Positions 10,047-21,000 are shown, counted from the stretch's first letter. The stretch: 64,000 nt of DNA from Pseudomonas mendocina (GCF_900636545.1 NZ_LR134290.1:1922001-1986000), one strand, 5' to 3'. Program-made: numbers and translations. The notes: generated from the sequence alone by a model not told the origin.

Positions 10047-11122
10047 TGTATGTCGCCGTCAAGGGTGGCGAACGCGCCATCGACAATGCCCATCAACTGT
10101 TGGCCAGCCGTCGCCGTGGCGATACCGCCGTTGCCGAGCTGGGCGTTGAACAGATCCGCCAGCAACTGCCGCTGGCCGTGGCCCGGGTGATGAGCGAAGG
10201 CTCGCTGTACGACGAGGAGCTGGCCGCGCTGGCGATCAAACAGGCGGCCGGTGACCTGATGGAGGCCATCTTCCTCTTGCGCGCCTACCGCACCACGCTG
10301 CCGCGCTTCGGCGCCAGCGAGCCGCTGGATACCATGAAGATGCAGCTGGAGCGGCGCATCTCTGCCACCTTCAAGGATCTGCCTGGCGGGCAACTGCTCG
10401 GCCCGACCTTCGACTACACCCACCGTCTGCTGGATTTCACATTGCTGGCCGAGGGCGAGTATCCGGCGCCAGAAACGGCCGTTACCGATGAGCCCAAGCC
10501 CTGTCCTCGGGTGCTGGATTTTCTCGCCGAGGAAGGGCTGATGGCCCGCGAGCAGGACGACGGCGCACCGGTGCCGGACATCACCCGCGAGCCGCTGGCC
10601 TTTCCCGCCAGCCGCGCCGAGCGCCTGCAGGCGCTGGCCCGTGGCGACGAAGGCTTCCTCCTGGCGCTCGGCTACTCGACTCAGCGCGGCTACGGTCGCA
10701 ACCATCCCTTCGCCGGGGAGATCCGCATCGGTGATGTCGAGGTGTGGATGACGCCTGCCGAACTGGGCTTCGCCGTACCGCTGGGCGACATCGAGATCAC
10801 CGAGTGCGAGATGGTCAACCAGTTCGTCGGTGACAGCGCCGAGCAGGCGCAGTTTACCCGCGGCTATGGCCTGGCCTTCGGTTACGCCGAGCGCAAGGCC
10901 ATGGGCATGGCGCTGGTCGATCGCGCGCTGCGAGCCGCCGAGTACGGCGAAGAGGTGCAGGGCCCGGCGCAGGAAGAGGAGTTCGTGCTGATGCACTGCG
11001 ACAACGTCGAAGCTGCCGGCTTCGTCTCGCACCTCAAGTTGCCGCACTACGTCGACTTCCAGGCCGAACTGGAACTGATCCGCAAGCTGCGCCGCCAGGC
11101 GCCGGCAGAGGAGAACCGCTGA
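10046..11122 (+). CDS. phnI: C-P lyase core subunit PhnI
   Basis: 358 residues, normal family length. The N-terminus MYVAVKGGERAIDNAH and the block LALGYSTQRGYGRNHPFAGE are diagnostic; SDNVEA-type sequence (HCDNVEAAGFVSHLKLPHYVDF) appears near the C-terminus. PhnI is the nucleosidase that, with PhnG, H and L, transfers the phosphonate to the ribose of ATP, giving alpha-D-ribose 1-methylphosphonate 5-triphosphate. Start and stop overlap the neighbours phnH and phnJ by one base each. Confidence 0.93.
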   Translation: MYVAVKGGERAIDNAHQLLASRRRGDTAVAELGVEQIRQQLPLAVARVMSEGSLYDEELAALAIKQAAGDLMEAIFLLRAYRTTLPRFGASEPLDTMKMQLERRISATFKDLPGGQLLGPTFDYTHRLLDFTLLAEGEYPAPETAVTDEPKPCPRVLDFLAEEGLMAREQDDGAPVPDITREPLAFPASRAERLQALARGDEGFLLALGYSTQRGYGRNHPFAGEIRIGDVEVWMTPAELGFAVPLGDIEITECEMVNQFVGDSAEQAQFTRGYGLAFGYAERKAMGMALVDRALRAAEYGEEVQGPAQEEEFVLMHCDNVEAAGFVSHLKLPHYVDFQAELELIRKLRRQAPAEENR

Positions 11123-11991
11123 TGAACGCTTTCACCGCAAGCGGCGCCCGCGAGGCGTCGGCCTACAACTTCGCCTATCTGGATGAGCAGACCAAACGCA
11201 TGATCCGCCGTGGCTTGCTCAAGGCGGTAGCGATCCCTGGCTACCAGGTGCCCTTCGGCGGTCGAGAAATGCCACTTCCCTATGGCTGGGGCACCGGCGG
11301 CATGCAGCTGACTGCCGCCATTCTCGGTGCAGACGATGTGCTCAAGGTGATCGACCAGGGTGCCGACGACACCACCAATGCGGTGTCGATTCGCCGCTTC
11401 TTCGCCCGTACCGCAGGTGTCGCCACCACCGAGCGCACGCTTGAGGCCAGCGTGATCCAGACCCGCCACCGTATTCCGGAAACACCGCTGTCGGCCGGGC
11501 AGATCATGGTCTATCAGGTGCCGATTCCCGAGCCGCTGCGTTTTATCGAGCCCAGCGAGCAGGAGACGCGGACCATGCATGCGCTGGAAGACTACGGCGT
11601 GATGCACGTGAAGCTGTACGAGGACATCGCCACCTTCGGCCATATCGCCACCGCCTACGCCTACCCGGTGACGGTGGATGAGCGCTACGTGATGGACCCG
11701 TCGCCGATTCCCAAATTCGACAACCCCAAACTGGACATGAGCCCGGCGCTGATGCTGTTCGGTGCCGGCCGTGAGAAGCGCCTGTATGCGGTGCCGCCCT
11801 TTACCCGGGTGGTCAGCCTGGACTTCGAGGATCACCCCTTCGCCGTGCAGCGCTGGGACGAGTGCTGCGCCTTCTGTGGCAGCAGCGATTCCTTCCTTGA
11901 TGAGCTGATCGTCGATGACGCCGGCAGCAAGCGCTTCGTCTGCTCCGACACCGACTACTGCCGTCAGCGCACCGAGGAGAACCTGCAATGA
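11122..11991 (+). CDS. phnJ: C-P lyase catalytic subunit PhnJ (radical SAM)
   Basis: 289 residues. This subunit cleaves the carbon-phosphorus bond of ribose 1-phosphonate 5-phosphate by a radical SAM mechanism. Near the C-terminus are the clustered cysteines expected for the 4Fe-4S site and thiyl radical: ECCAFCGSS (about residues 251-259) and RFVCSDTDYC (about residues 272-281). YNFAYLDEQTKRMIRRGLLKA at the start and the GGREMPLPYGWGTGG block are characteristic. It overlaps phnK by four bases (ATGA). Confidence 0.94.
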   Translation: MNAFTASGAREASAYNFAYLDEQTKRMIRRGLLKAVAIPGYQVPFGGREMPLPYGWGTGGMQLTAAILGADDVLKVIDQGADDTTNAVSIRRFFARTAGVATTERTLEASVIQTRHRIPETPLSAGQIMVYQVPIPEPLRFIEPSEQETRTMHALEDYGVMHVKLYEDIATFGHIATAYAYPVTVDERYVMDPSPIPKFDNPKLDMSPALMLFGAGREKRLYAVPPFTRVVSLDFEDHPFAVQRWDECCAFCGSSDSFLDELIVDDAGSKRFVCSDTDYCRQRTEENLQ

Positions 11992-12797
11992 GCGCCGCCG
12001 AACGTCTGCAACCTGCCGTGGCAGCGGCTGAGCCACTGTTCTCGGTGCGTGATCTGACCCGCCTGTACGGCCCGGACAAGGGCTGCCAGGGCGTGAGTTT
12101 CGACCTCTATCCCGGTGAAGTGCTGGGCATCGTCGGCGAGTCCGGCTCGGGCAAGTCCACCTTGCTCAGTCTGCTCTCCGGGCGTTGCCCGCCGGATCGC
12201 GGCGCGGTCAGTTATCGCGGCCGCGATGGCCAGTGGCTCGACCTGTACAGCGCCAGCGAGGCCGAGCGGCGCACGCTGCTGCGCACCGAATGGGGCTTCG
12301 TCGAGCAGAACCCGCGTGACGGCCTGCGTATGGCGGTGTCGGCTGGCGCCAACATCGGCGAGCGGCTGATGGCGCAGGGCGTGCGCCACTACGGCGAGCT
12401 ACGCGCCGCCGGGCTCGACTGGTTGAGCCAGGTGGAGATCGACCCGGTGCGTATCGACGACCTGCCGCGCACCTTCTCCGGCGGCATGCAGCAGCGCCTG
12501 CAGATCGCCCGCAACCTGGTCTCGGCGCCGCGTCTGGTGTTCATGGACGAGCCGACTGGAGGGCTGGACGTGTCTGTGCAGGCGCGCCTGCTCGACCTGC
12601 TGCGCGGCCTGGTACGCGAGTTGGACCTGGCGGTGGTGATCGTCACCCACGACCTGGCGGTGGCGCGCCTGCTGGCCGACCGCCTGATGGTGATGCGCCG
12701 TTCGCACGTGGTGGAGGCGGGGTTGACCGATCAGATTCTCGACGATCCGCAGCATCCGTATTCGCAGCTGTTGGTGTCGTCGGTGTTGCAGCCCTGA
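11988..12797 (+). CDS. phnK: C-P lyase accessory ATP-binding protein PhnK
   Basis: A 269-residue ABC-type ATPase that docks on the PhnGHIJ core, where the family protein is needed for turnover. Walker [10 protein letters not shown] lies near residues 50-58, the signature [15 protein letters not shown] near residue 165 and Walker [14 protein letters not shown] near residue 184. It ends with [13 protein letters not shown], as in oligopeptide-type ATPases. The usual tight spacing of the operon breaks after this gene: an 83-bp gap with a REP-like repeat precedes phnL. Confidence 0.93.
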   Translation: MSAAERLQPAVAAAEPLFSVRDLTRLYGPDKGCQGVSFDLYPGEVLGIVGESGSGKSTLLSLLSGRCPPDRGAVSYRGRDGQWLDLYSASEAERRTLLRTEWGFVEQNPRDGLRMAVSAGANIGERLMAQGVRHYGELRAAGLDWLSQVEIDPVRIDDLPRTFSGGMQQRLQIARNLVSAPRLVFMDEPTGGLDVSVQARLLDLLRGLVRELDLAVVIVTHDLAVARLLADRLMVMRRSHVVEAGLTDQILDDPQHPYSQLLVSSVLQP

Positions 12798-12806
12798 TTT
12801 CGTCCT

Positions 12807-12860
12807 GTGGGAGGGGGCTTAGCCTCGACCCCTCTTTGTCGCGGCTAAAGCCCCTCCCAC
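12807..12860. repeat. REP-like inverted repeat between phnK and phnL
   Basis: GTGGGAGGGGGCTTAGCCTCGAC (23 bases) at 12807-12829 is mirrored by GTCGCGGCTAAAGCCCCTCCCAC at 12838-12860, giving arms of about 23 bases with few mismatches and an 8-base loop. The sequence is of the GTGGGAGGGGCTTTAGCC-type repetitive extragenic palindromes common in Pseudomonas genomes. It can form a strong RNA hairpin within the operon mRNA. Confidence 0.8.
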
Positions 12861-12880
12861 GAACGCAGAGAGTATTGATC

Positions 12881-13597
12881 ATGAACAACCTGATCGAGGT
12901 CAGCGGCCTCAGCAAGACCTTCACCCTGCATCAGCAGAACGGCGTCGTCCTGCAGGTGCTGCGTGACCTGAATTTCGCCGTGCGCGGCGGCGAGTGCCTG
13001 GTGCTGCACGGCCAGTCCGGCGCCGGTAAATCGACCCTGCTGCGCACGCTGTACGGCAACTACCTGGCGGCCGGCGGCAGCATCCGCATTCTCCACCAGG
13101 GCGAGTCGGTGGAGCTGGTCGGCGCCGAGCCGCGCCAGGTGCTGGCGGTGCGCCGGCAGAGTCTGGGCTACGTCAGCCAGTTCCTACGGGTGATCCCGCG
13201 CGTGTCGACCCTGGACGTGGTGATGGAACCGGCGCTGTCGCGTGGCTGGACGCGTAGCGATGCCGAGGCGCGGGCCAAGGCATTGCTAGGCCGGCTGAAT
13301 GTTCCTGAGGCGCTCTGGCAACTGGCGCCGGGCACCTTCTCCGGTGGCGAGCAGCAGCGCGTCAATATCGCCCGCGGCTTCATGGTCGAGTGGCCGGTGC
13401 TGCTGCTCGACGAACCCACCGCCTCGCTGGACGACGCCAACCGCCAGGTGGTGCTGGAGCTGATCCTCGAAGCCAAGGCGGCCGGCAGCGCGCTGATCGG
13501 CATCTTCCATGACCGCATCGCCCGCGAGGCGGTGGCCGACCGTTACCTCGACATGAGCGCCGCCGCGGCGCAACCGGAGTACGTCTATGTCGTCTGA
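12881..13597 (+). CDS. phnL: C-P lyase accessory ATP-binding protein PhnL
   Basis: A 238-residue ABC-type ATPase of the C-P lyase system, required with PhnGHI for phosphonate activation. Walker [10 protein letters not shown] is at residues 45-53, the signature [15 protein letters not shown] near residue 155 and Walker [15 protein letters not shown] near residue 172, followed by [11 protein letters not shown]. The start at 12881 is placed after the REP-like repeat, giving [21 protein letters not shown]. The gene overlaps phnM by 11 bases. Confidence 0.92.
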   Translation: MNNLIEVSGLSKTFTLHQQNGVVLQVLRDLNFAVRGGECLVLHGQSGAGKSTLLRTLYGNYLAAGGSIRILHQGESVELVGAEPRQVLAVRRQSLGYVSQFLRVIPRVSTLDVVMEPALSRGWTRSDAEARAKALLGRLNVPEALWQLAPGTFSGGEQQRVNIARGFMVEWPVLLLDEPTASLDDANRQVVLELILEAKAAGSALIGIFHDRIAREAVADRYLDMSAAAAQPEYVYVV

Positions 13598-14732
13598 ACA
13601 GATTCTTAGCAACGCGCGCGTCGTCACTGCTGAACGCGAGTTCCTCGGCACGCTGTTGCTGCGTGACGGGCTGATCGCTGCAGTGGATGAGGGCGCCAGC
13701 CGCCTGCCGCAAGCCCAGGATCTGGGCGGCGATTACCTGCTACCGGGGCTGGTGGAGCTGCACACCGACAACCTGGAAAAACACATGAGCCCGCGCCCCG
13801 GGGTTGACTGGCCGTCGACCTCGGCGGTGCTGACCCACGATGCGCAGATCGTCGCCGCTGGCATCACCACCGTATTCGATGCGCTGTCCATCGGCGACAT
13901 CAACCCGCGTGGCCGGCGCATGCAGCAATTGCCGGCGATGATCGAAGCCATCGCCGCCAGCGAGGCAGCCGGGCAGACCCGCGCCGAGCACCGTCTGCAC
14001 CTGCGCTGCGAGCTGTGCCATCCCGATGCCCTGACCATCTATCGCGACCTGGTGGAGCACCCGCTGGTGGCCCTGGTGTCGGTGATGGACCACTCGCCCG
14101 GTCAGCGCCAGTTCGCCAAGGTGGAGAAGTATCGCGAGTACTACATGGGCAAGTACCACCTGAGCCCGGCAGAGATGGAGGAATTCCTTCAGGAGCAGAT
14201 TGCCAACTCGCGCCAATACAGCGACCGCCAGCGCCATGCCATCGTCGAGGACTGCCACAGCCGGGGCATCTCGGTGGCCAGCCATGACGACGCGACTCTG
14301 GCCCACGTGCAGGAGTCGGCCGATTTCGGCATGGCCATTGCCGAGTTTCCCACCACACTGGAGGCCGCCAGGGCCAGCCACGAACGGGGGCTGAAGGTGC
14401 TGATGGGCGCTCCGAACGTGGTGCGTGGCGGCTCGCATTCGGGCAATATCGCCGCCGCCGAGCTGGCGCGCCACGGCGTGTTGGATATCCTTTCCAGCGA
14501 CTACTACCCGGCCAGCCTGTTGCATGCGGCCTGGCTGCTGACCAGGCAGGACAACGACTATGATTTGCCTGCGGCCATCGCCACCGTGAGCCGCGCACCG
14601 GCCAGGGCGGCTGGGATGGATGACCGCGGCGAGATTCGCGTCGGCCTGCGCGCCGACCTGGTCCAGGCCAGGGCCCATGGTCAGCAGCCGGTGATCCAGC
14701 AGGTGTGGCGCCAAGCACGAAGGGTGTTCTGA
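13587..14732 (+). CDS. phnM: RPnTP diphosphatase PhnM
   Basis: A 381-residue metal-dependent amidohydrolase-fold enzyme that removes pyrophosphate from alpha-D-ribose 1-methylphosphonate 5-triphosphate. Diagnostic stretches are [16 protein letters not shown] (about residues 51-66), [11 protein letters not shown] (about residues 168-178), [13 protein letters not shown] with metal-site residues, and a C-terminal [13 protein letters not shown]. It overlaps phnL by 11 bases and phnN by one base. Confidence 0.94.
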   Translation: MSSEQILSNARVVTAEREFLGTLLLRDGLIAAVDEGASRLPQAQDLGGDYLLPGLVELHTDNLEKHMSPRPGVDWPSTSAVLTHDAQIVAAGITTVFDALSIGDINPRGRRMQQLPAMIEAIAASEAAGQTRAEHRLHLRCELCHPDALTIYRDLVEHPLVALVSVMDHSPGQRQFAKVEKYREYYMGKYHLSPAEMEEFLQEQIANSRQYSDRQRHAIVEDCHSRGISVASHDDATLAHVQESADFGMAIAEFPTTLEAARASHERGLKVLMGAPNVVRGGSHSGNIAAAELARHGVLDILSSDYYPASLLHAAWLLTRQDNDYDLPAAIATVSRAPARAAGMDDRGEIRVGLRADLVQARAHGQQPVIQQVWRQARRVF

Positions 14733-15313
14733 TGCAGGGCAGGTTGATCTATCTGATGGGGCCCTCGGGCTCGGGCAAGGACAGCCTGTTGCAGGCGGCG
14801 CGTGCGCCGCTGGAGGCACGCGGCTGCCGTTTCGCCCGGCGGGTGATCACCCGCAGCGCCGAGGCTGTGGGCGAGGACGCGCTGGGGGTGACCCCGGCCG
14901 CGTTCGAGCGCCTGGAGCTTGAGGGCGCCTTCGCCCTGAGCTGGCGCGCCAACGGCCTGGCCTATGGCATTCCCCGTGAGATCGACGACTGGCTGAGCGC
15001 CGGGCAGGACGTGCTGATCAATGGTTCGCGCGGTCATCTCGAAGCGGCCCGGCAGCGTTATCCGCAACTGCTGGCGATCGTTCTGCAGGTCGATGAGGCG
15101 GTGCTGCGCCAGCGCCTGCTGGCCCGCGGTCGGGAAACCGCGGAGCAGATCGAGCAGCGCCTGGCGCGCAGCCGGAGCTTCGCTGCCGTGGCAGGCGCTT
15201 CAGTGGCGACCGTCGCAGAGGATGGCGTCTGCGTGCTGAACAACTCCGGGCCTCTGCAGCAAACCGTCGGCCGCCTGCTGCAACTGCTCGACGAGCACCG
15301 TCGATGCGCCTGA
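14732..15313 (+). CDS. phnN: Ribose 1,5-bisphosphokinase PhnN
   Basis: A 193-residue guanylate-kinase-like P-loop enzyme. Walker A GPSGSGKDSL is at residues 10-19, and RRVITRS and FALSWRANGLAYGIP follow as in PhnN. It phosphorylates ribose 1,5-bisphosphate to PRPP, feeding the C-P lyase product into nucleotide synthesis. The start at 14732 overlaps the phnM stop (TGATG); it overlaps phnP by 10 bases. Confidence 0.93.
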   Translation: MQGRLIYLMGPSGSGKDSLLQAARAPLEARGCRFARRVITRSAEAVGEDALGVTPAAFERLELEGAFALSWRANGLAYGIPREIDDWLSAGQDVLINGSRGHLEAARQRYPQLLAIVLQVDEAVLRQRLLARGRETAEQIEQRLARSRSFAAVAGASVATVAEDGVCVLNNSGPLQQTVGRLLQLLDEHRRCA

Positions 15314-16068
15314 CCCTGCTCGGCACCGGCGATGCCCGCCAGGTGCCCGTGTACAACTGCCAGTGCCCGGCCTGCACAGCGGCGCGCGTGCAGCCGGCGC
15401 GGCGCCGTGGCCCTTGCTGCGCCCTGATCGAATGCGGCGCGCAGCGCTGGCTGATCGACAGCGGCCTGACCGATCTCACCGAGCGTTTCGCACCGCACAG
15501 CCTCAGCGGCATCCTGCAGACCCACTACCATGCCGACCATGCCCAGGGTCTGTTGCACCTGCGCTGGGGCCAGGGCCTGGTGATCCCGGTGCATGGCCCG
15601 GATGATCCGGAAGGCCTGGCCGACCTGTACAAGCACCCCGGCATTCTCGACTTCAGCCAGCCGTTCGCTGCCTTCGAGCGCCGCCAACTGGGCCAACTGC
15701 AGGTCACTGCGCTACCGCTGACCCACTCCAAGCCAACCTTTGGCTATTTGTTCGAGGGGAAGGGGGGCGAGGGGCAGGGCAGGCGTATCGCCTATCTCAC
15801 CGACACGGTTGGCGTGCCGGAGGCCAGCTGCGCGGAGCTTGGGCGTGTGCCGCTGGATCTGCTGGTGCTCGATTGCTCCACCGCGCCGCAGCCGGTGGCG
15901 CCGCGCAACCACAACGATCTGACCCGCGCGCTGGAGGTCATCGAACGGTTGCAGCCGACGCATGCGGTGCTGACCCATATCGGTCACAGTTTCGACGCCT
16001 GGTTGCTGGACCACCCCGACGCCTTGCCGCCTGGCGTGACGCTGGCGCGCGACGGTCTGGTGCTGTGA
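15304..16068 (+). CDS. phnP: Cyclic ribose phosphate phosphodiesterase PhnP
   Basis: A 254-residue metallo-beta-lactamase-fold enzyme that opens 5-phosphoribosyl 1,2-cyclic phosphate to ribose 1,5-bisphosphate. The metal-binding motif THYHADHAQG (about residues 75-84) and a CQCPAC cluster near the N-terminus (residues 19-24, the structural zinc site of the family) are visible; LTHIGHSFD near the end supplies later ligands. It is the last phn gene; no phnO acetyltransferase is present, so the set is phnCDEFGHIJKLMNP. Confidence 0.93.
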   Translation: MRLTLLGTGDARQVPVYNCQCPACTAARVQPARRRGPCCALIECGAQRWLIDSGLTDLTERFAPHSLSGILQTHYHADHAQGLLHLRWGQGLVIPVHGPDDPEGLADLYKHPGILDFSQPFAAFERRQLGQLQVTALPLTHSKPTFGYLFEGKGGEGQGRRIAYLTDTVGVPEASCAELGRVPLDLLVLDCSTAPQPVAPRNHNDLTRALEVIERLQPTHAVLTHIGHSFDAWLLDHPDALPPGVTLARDGLVL

Positions 16069-16163
16069 GTCCGTATCGTCCGTAACCCTGAATTTCAGGC
16101 TAGCCTGGCCTGCCGTTACAGTGTCAGACCTTCCGATTCGTTTGCCGACAGCCAAGAGAACGC

Positions 16164-17363
16164 ATGAACGCGCGTCGTATCACCCTGTTGCTTTGCACTG
16201 CCGAAACCCTGGGTATGGCCGGGTTTGCTCTGTTTGCCGCACTGTTGCCGCAATTCCAGGCGCTCTGGGGCTTGAACAATACCGAGGCGGGCTGGATCGG
16301 CGGCGGCTTCTTTCTCGGCTATATGCTGGCCGTGCCGGTGCTCACCGGCCTGACCGACCGTTATGACGCCCGGCTGATCTACCTGTGGGCCATGTTGCTG
16401 ACGGCCGTGGCCAGCGCGGGTTTCGTTTTCGCCGATGGTTTCTGGTCCGCATTGCTCTGGCGCGTACTTGCCGGTATTGGCCTGGCCGGCACCTACATGC
16501 CGGGACTCAAGGCGTTGTCGGAACGTATCGACGGTGCCTCGCAGTCGCGTGCCATCGCCTTCTACACCGCTAGTTTCGGCCTGGGTACGGCGCTGTCCTT
16601 CACCCTGTCCGGTGAATTGGCCAAGCTCGGCGGCTGGCAACTGCCGGCGTTGCTCAGCGGTGCCTGTGCGTTGCTGGCCTGGGCGTTGGTGTATTGGGGG
16701 CTGGCGCCGAAAGCGGTCGAGGCACATGCGCCGCGTAATCTGCTGGATCTGGCGCCGTTGGGAAATCGCGCGGTGCTGGCTTACTGCCTAGCCTATGCGA
16801 TGCACAACCTGGAGCTGTTCGCCCTGCGCGCCTGGTTGGTGGCCTTCGTGGTGTTCTCCGGGCATCTGCAGAGCGTCGATCCCTGGCTATCGGGCACCTG
16901 GGTGGCGATGCTGGCGACCTTGATCGGCATGCCGTCGAGTATCCTCGGCAATGAACTGGCGCTGCGTTTCGGGCGTCAGCGCTGGCTGATCGGCGTGATG
17001 CTCAGCTCCGCGCTGCTTGCCCCCGTGGTTGGCCTGGGCGCGGCGCTGCCGTTCTGGGTGATGCTGGTGCTGACTCTGATCTACGCGGTGACCGTCACCG
17101 CCGACTCGGCTTCGTTGACCTCCGGATTGGTCAGCGTCGCTCCGGCCAGTCACCGTGGTGCGGCGATGGCACTGTATTCCTGTACCGGCTTTACCGGCGC
17201 GTTCCTCGGCCCGCTGTTGTTCGGCATGACCCTCGATGCTCTGGGGAACCAGCGATTGCTCGGCTGGTGGGCAGCGTTCGCGTTGATGGGTTTGCTACTG
17301 ACGTTGGGCCCATTGGCGTTGTATTGGGCCGGGCGTGCTGAGGTGGCGCCGAGCGAGCGTTGA
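16164..17363 (+). CDS. MFS transporter
   Basis: A 399-residue major facilitator permease with about 12 hydrophobic segments. The conserved loop after helix 2 reads GLTDRYDARLIYL, a variant of the GxLaDrxGrr motif, and a GAFLGPLLFG stretch lies in the C-terminal half. The substrate cannot be told from sequence. It follows phnP by 95 bp in the same direction, but there is no specific link to phosphonate use, and a short dyad (CCTGAA-T-TTCAGG) sits in the gap. It is convergent with the Lrp-type gene, with only 6 bp between their stops. Confidence 0.85.
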   Translation: MNARRITLLLCTAETLGMAGFALFAALLPQFQALWGLNNTEAGWIGGGFFLGYMLAVPVLTGLTDRYDARLIYLWAMLLTAVASAGFVFADGFWSALLWRVLAGIGLAGTYMPGLKALSERIDGASQSRAIAFYTASFGLGTALSFTLSGELAKLGGWQLPALLSGACALLAWALVYWGLAPKAVEAHAPRNLLDLAPLGNRAVLAYCLAYAMHNLELFALRAWLVAFVVFSGHLQSVDPWLSGTWVAMLATLIGMPSSILGNELALRFGRQRWLIGVMLSSALLAPVVGLGAALPFWVMLVLTLIYAVTVTADSASLTSGLVSVAPASHRGAAMALYSCTGFTGAFLGPLLFGMTLDALGNQRLLGWWAAFALMGLLLTLGPLALYWAGRAEVAPSER

Positions 17364-17369
17364 GCCCGC

Positions 17370-17837
17370 TCAGTCCAGCGGCAACTCGGTGGTGCGCTTG
17401 ACCTCGCTCATGGCGATATGTGAGTGCGCCTCGTGCACGTGCGGGCGCTGCAGCAGGTGGTCGCGCAGGAAACGCTCGTAATCGGCAATGTCCTTGGCTA
17501 CCACCTTGAGCAGGTAGTCAGAGCCGCCGGCCATGCTGTAGCACTCCAGCACCTGCGGGTAGCCGACCACGGCCTGCTCGAACTCGTCCAGATTGCCGCG
17601 ACCATGGGCCGACAGCTTGATGTCGACGAACACCGTGATGCCGAAGCCCAGGCGCTTGTGATTGAGCAGGGCGACCTTGCGTTCGATCAGCCCCTCTTCC
17701 TGCATGCGGTTGATCCGCCGCCAGCAGGGTGACTGCGACAGCTCGACCTTTTCCGCCACCTCGGCGGCCGAGAGGTCGGCATTGTGTTGTAGCAGGCGGA
17801 GAATCCGTCGGTCGATAGGGCTGAGCTTGTCCTGCAT
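17370..17837 (-). CDS. Lrp/AsnC-family transcriptional regulator
   Basis: A 155-residue regulator. The N-terminal helix-turn-helix spans about residues 5-60 (LSAAEVAEKVELSQSPCWRRI), and the C-terminal RAM effector domain contains GGSDYLLKVVAKD. The start at 17837 gives MQDKLSPIDRRILRLLQ, the usual family N-terminus; four extra residues are possible from 17849. It is divergent from the ferredoxin oxidoreductase gene across about 200 bp. Lrp-type proteins often control adjacent amino-acid catabolic genes in response to the substrate, so branched-chain or aromatic amino acids are the likely signal; this is inference. Confidence 0.88.
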   Translation of the reverse strand: MQDKLSPIDRRILRLLQHNADLSAAEVAEKVELSQSPCWRRINRMQEEGLIERKVALLNHKRLGFGITVFVDIKLSAHGRGNLDEFEQAVVGYPQVLECYSMAGGSDYLLKVVAKDIADYERFLRDHLLQRPHVHEAHSHIAMSEVKRTTELPLD

Positions 17838-18035
17838 GATTGTTTCCAATTTATTTTGATTGTTGGAAGGATCATGCGAAGTATCGCCTTCGCTACTCGA
17901 AAATAGAAAGAAAAAAGCGGAACCCTCCAGTCATGCTTTAGGCAAATCCGTCGCAGTGATCCTGCGGCAGGACTCAACGGAGCGTGTCTACCGTCGCGCT
18001 CCCTGTGCTCGCCATAAAAATAAAAGGAGCGCTCC

Positions 18036-21000
18036 ATGTCACTGGCCGAAATCCGCCTGGATGACAAATACCGCCTCGCCACGGGTCACCTCTACCTGAC
18101 CGGCACCCAGGCGCTCACTCGCCTGCCCATGCTGCAGAAGCAGCGTGATGCCGCCTTCGGACTCAATACCGCCTGCTTCATCTCCGGCTATCGCGGCTCG
18201 CCCCTGGGCGGTCTGGACAAGAGCCTGTGGGATGCGCGCGAGTACCTCAAGGAAAATCACATCCACTTCCAGCCCGGCGTCAACGAAGAGCTGGGCGCCA
18301 CAGCGGTGTGGGGTAGCCAGCAGGCCAACCTGTTCCCCGGCGCCCGCTACGACGGCGTGTTCGCCATGTGGTACGGCAAGGGGCCAGGTGTTGACCGCAG
18401 CGGCGATGTGTTCAAGCACGGCAACTCGGCCGGTGTCTCCAAGCATGGTGGTGTGCTGCTGCTGGCCGGCGACGACCACGGCTGCAAGTCCTCGACCATT
18501 GCCCATCAGAGCGAGCACGCGTTTATCGCCGCGTCGATTCCGGTACTCAACCCGGCCAACGTCCAGGAAGTGCTGGACTACGGCATCATCGGCTGGGAGC
18601 TGTCGCGCTACAGCGGCTGCTGGGTGGCACTGAAGACCATTGCTGAGAACGTCGATTCCTCGGCCGTGGTGGACGTCGACCCGCTGCGTATCCAGGTGAA
18701 GATTCCCGAGGATTTCCAGCTGCCGGAAGACGGTGTGCACATCCGCTGGCCCGATCCGCCCCTGGCCCAGGAGAAACGCCTCAACGTCTACAAGATCTAC
18801 GCCGCACGCGCCTTCGCCCTGGCCAACAACCTCAACCAGGTCAAGCTCGATTCGCCCAACCCGCGTCTGGGCATCATCACCACCGGCAAGTCCTACCTGG
18901 ATGTGCGTCAGGCATTGGATGACCTCGGTCTGGACGAGGCGTTGTGCGCCCAGGTCGGCTTGCGCGTGCTCAAGGTCGGCATGAGCTGGCCGCTGGAACC
19001 GGTTTCGGTGCACCAGTTCGCCGAAGGCCTGGACGAAATCCTGGTGGTGGAAGAGAAGCGCAGCATCATCGAAGACCAGTTGACCGGCCAGCTCTACAAC
19101 TGGCCGGTCGGCAAACGCCCGCGGGTGGTCGGCGAGTTCGACGAAGAGGGTAATTCGTTGCTGCCCAACCTCGGCGAGTTGACCCCAGCGATGATCGCCC
19201 GGGTGATCGCCAAGCGCCTGGCGCCGATCTACAGCAGCCCTACCATCGAAGAGCGACTGGCCTTCCTCGATGCCAAGGAAAAGGCACTGGCCGCGCCCAA
19301 GCACAAGACGGCGCGCACCCCGCATTTCTGCTCCGGCTGCCCGCACAACAGTTCGACCAAGGTGCCCGAAGGCAGCCGCGCTCTTGGTGGCATCGGCTGC
19401 CATTACATGACCCAGTGGATGGATCGCAGCACCGACACCTTCACCCAGATGGGTGGCGAGGGCGCTACCTGGATCGGCCAGGCGCCATTCACCGATACGC
19501 CGCACGTGTTCCAGAACCTGGGCGACGGCACCTACTTCCACTCCGGCCACCTGGCCCTGCGTGCCGCCGTGGCCTCCGGGGTCAACATCACCTACAAGAT
19601 TCTCTACAACGACGCGGTGGCCATGACTGGTGGCCAGCCCATCGACGGCGAGCTGCGTATCGACCAGCTCAGCCAGCAGGTGCATGCCGAGGGTGTCAAG
19701 CGCATCGCCCTGGTCAGTGACGAGCCGGACAAGTACCCGACCCGCGCAACCTTCGCACCCGGCGTGACCTTCCATCACCGCCGCGAACTGGATGCCGTGC
19801 AGCGCGAGTTGCGCGAGTTCAAGGGCGTTTCGGTGATTCTCTACGACCAGACCTGCGCCACCGAGAAACGCCGTCGGCGCAAGCGCGGCAAGATGGTCGA
19901 TCCGGCCAAGCGCGCCTTCATCAACCCGGCGGTGTGCGAAGGCTGCGGTGATTGCAGCGTGAAATCCAACTGTCTGTCGGTGCTGCCGCTGGAGACCGAA
20001 CTGGGGCGCAAGCGCGAGATCGACCAGAGCGCCTGCAACAAGGACTTCAGCTGCCTGGAGGGCTTCTGCCCGAGTTTCGTCACCGTGCACGGCGGCAGCC
20101 TGCGCAAGCCCGAGGCCGTTGGCCTCGGTGCGCTGTTCATCGCCCTGCCGGAGCCCAAACAACCGGCTCTGAGCCGGCCCTGGAACATCCTCCTGCCCGG
20201 CGTCGGCGGCAGTGGCGTGACCACCGTCGGTGCGCTGCTGGGCATGGCCGCGCACATCGAAGGCAAGGGCTGCACCGTGCTCGACCAGGCTGGGCTGGCG
20301 CAGAAGTTCGGCCCGGTGATCACCCACATCCGCATCGCCGCGCGGCAGAGCGACATCTACGCGGTGCGTATCGCCGCCGGGGAAACCGATCTGCTGCTGG
20401 GCTGCGACCTGGTGGTGTCGTCCAGTGAAGAGGCTCTGGCCAAGCTCAACGACAAGATCGCCCATGCGGTGATCAACAGTCATGAGGCGGCCACCGCCGA
20501 GTTCACCCGCAACCCGGACGCCCAGGTGCCTGGCGCGGCCATGCGCGAAGCGATCAGCGAGGCAGTGGGCGATGGCAAGACCCGCTTCGTCGACGCTACC
20601 CGCCTGGCCACTCGCCTGCTCGGCGACAGCATCGCCACCAACCTGTTCATGCTCGGCTATGCATACCAAAAGGGACTGGTGCCGGTATCGGCGGAGGCGA
20701 TCAACAAGGCCATCGAACTCAATGGCGTGGCCATCGAGCTAAACCAGCAGGCGTTCCTCTGGGGGCGTCGTGCTGCGCATGATCTGGCTGCGGTGGAGAA
20801 AGTCGCTGCACCCAAGGTGGTCGAGGCGCCACATTGCAGCACGCTGGAGGAAATCGTCGCCGATCGCGTGCAGCGCCTGACCGCCTACCAAAACGCCGCC
20901 TATGCCGAGCGCTACCGCGAACTGGTCGAGCGCGTGCGCAAGGCCGACACCGATGCCGAGCAGCGCCTGAGCAAGGCCGTCGCGCGTTATTACTTCAAGC

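Noticed and set aside
18039..20669. Minus-strand frame of 876 codons opposite the indolepyruvate oxidoreductase
   Set aside because: The plus strand encodes an unmistakable enzyme; the reverse frame lacks motifs and a ribosome-binding site.
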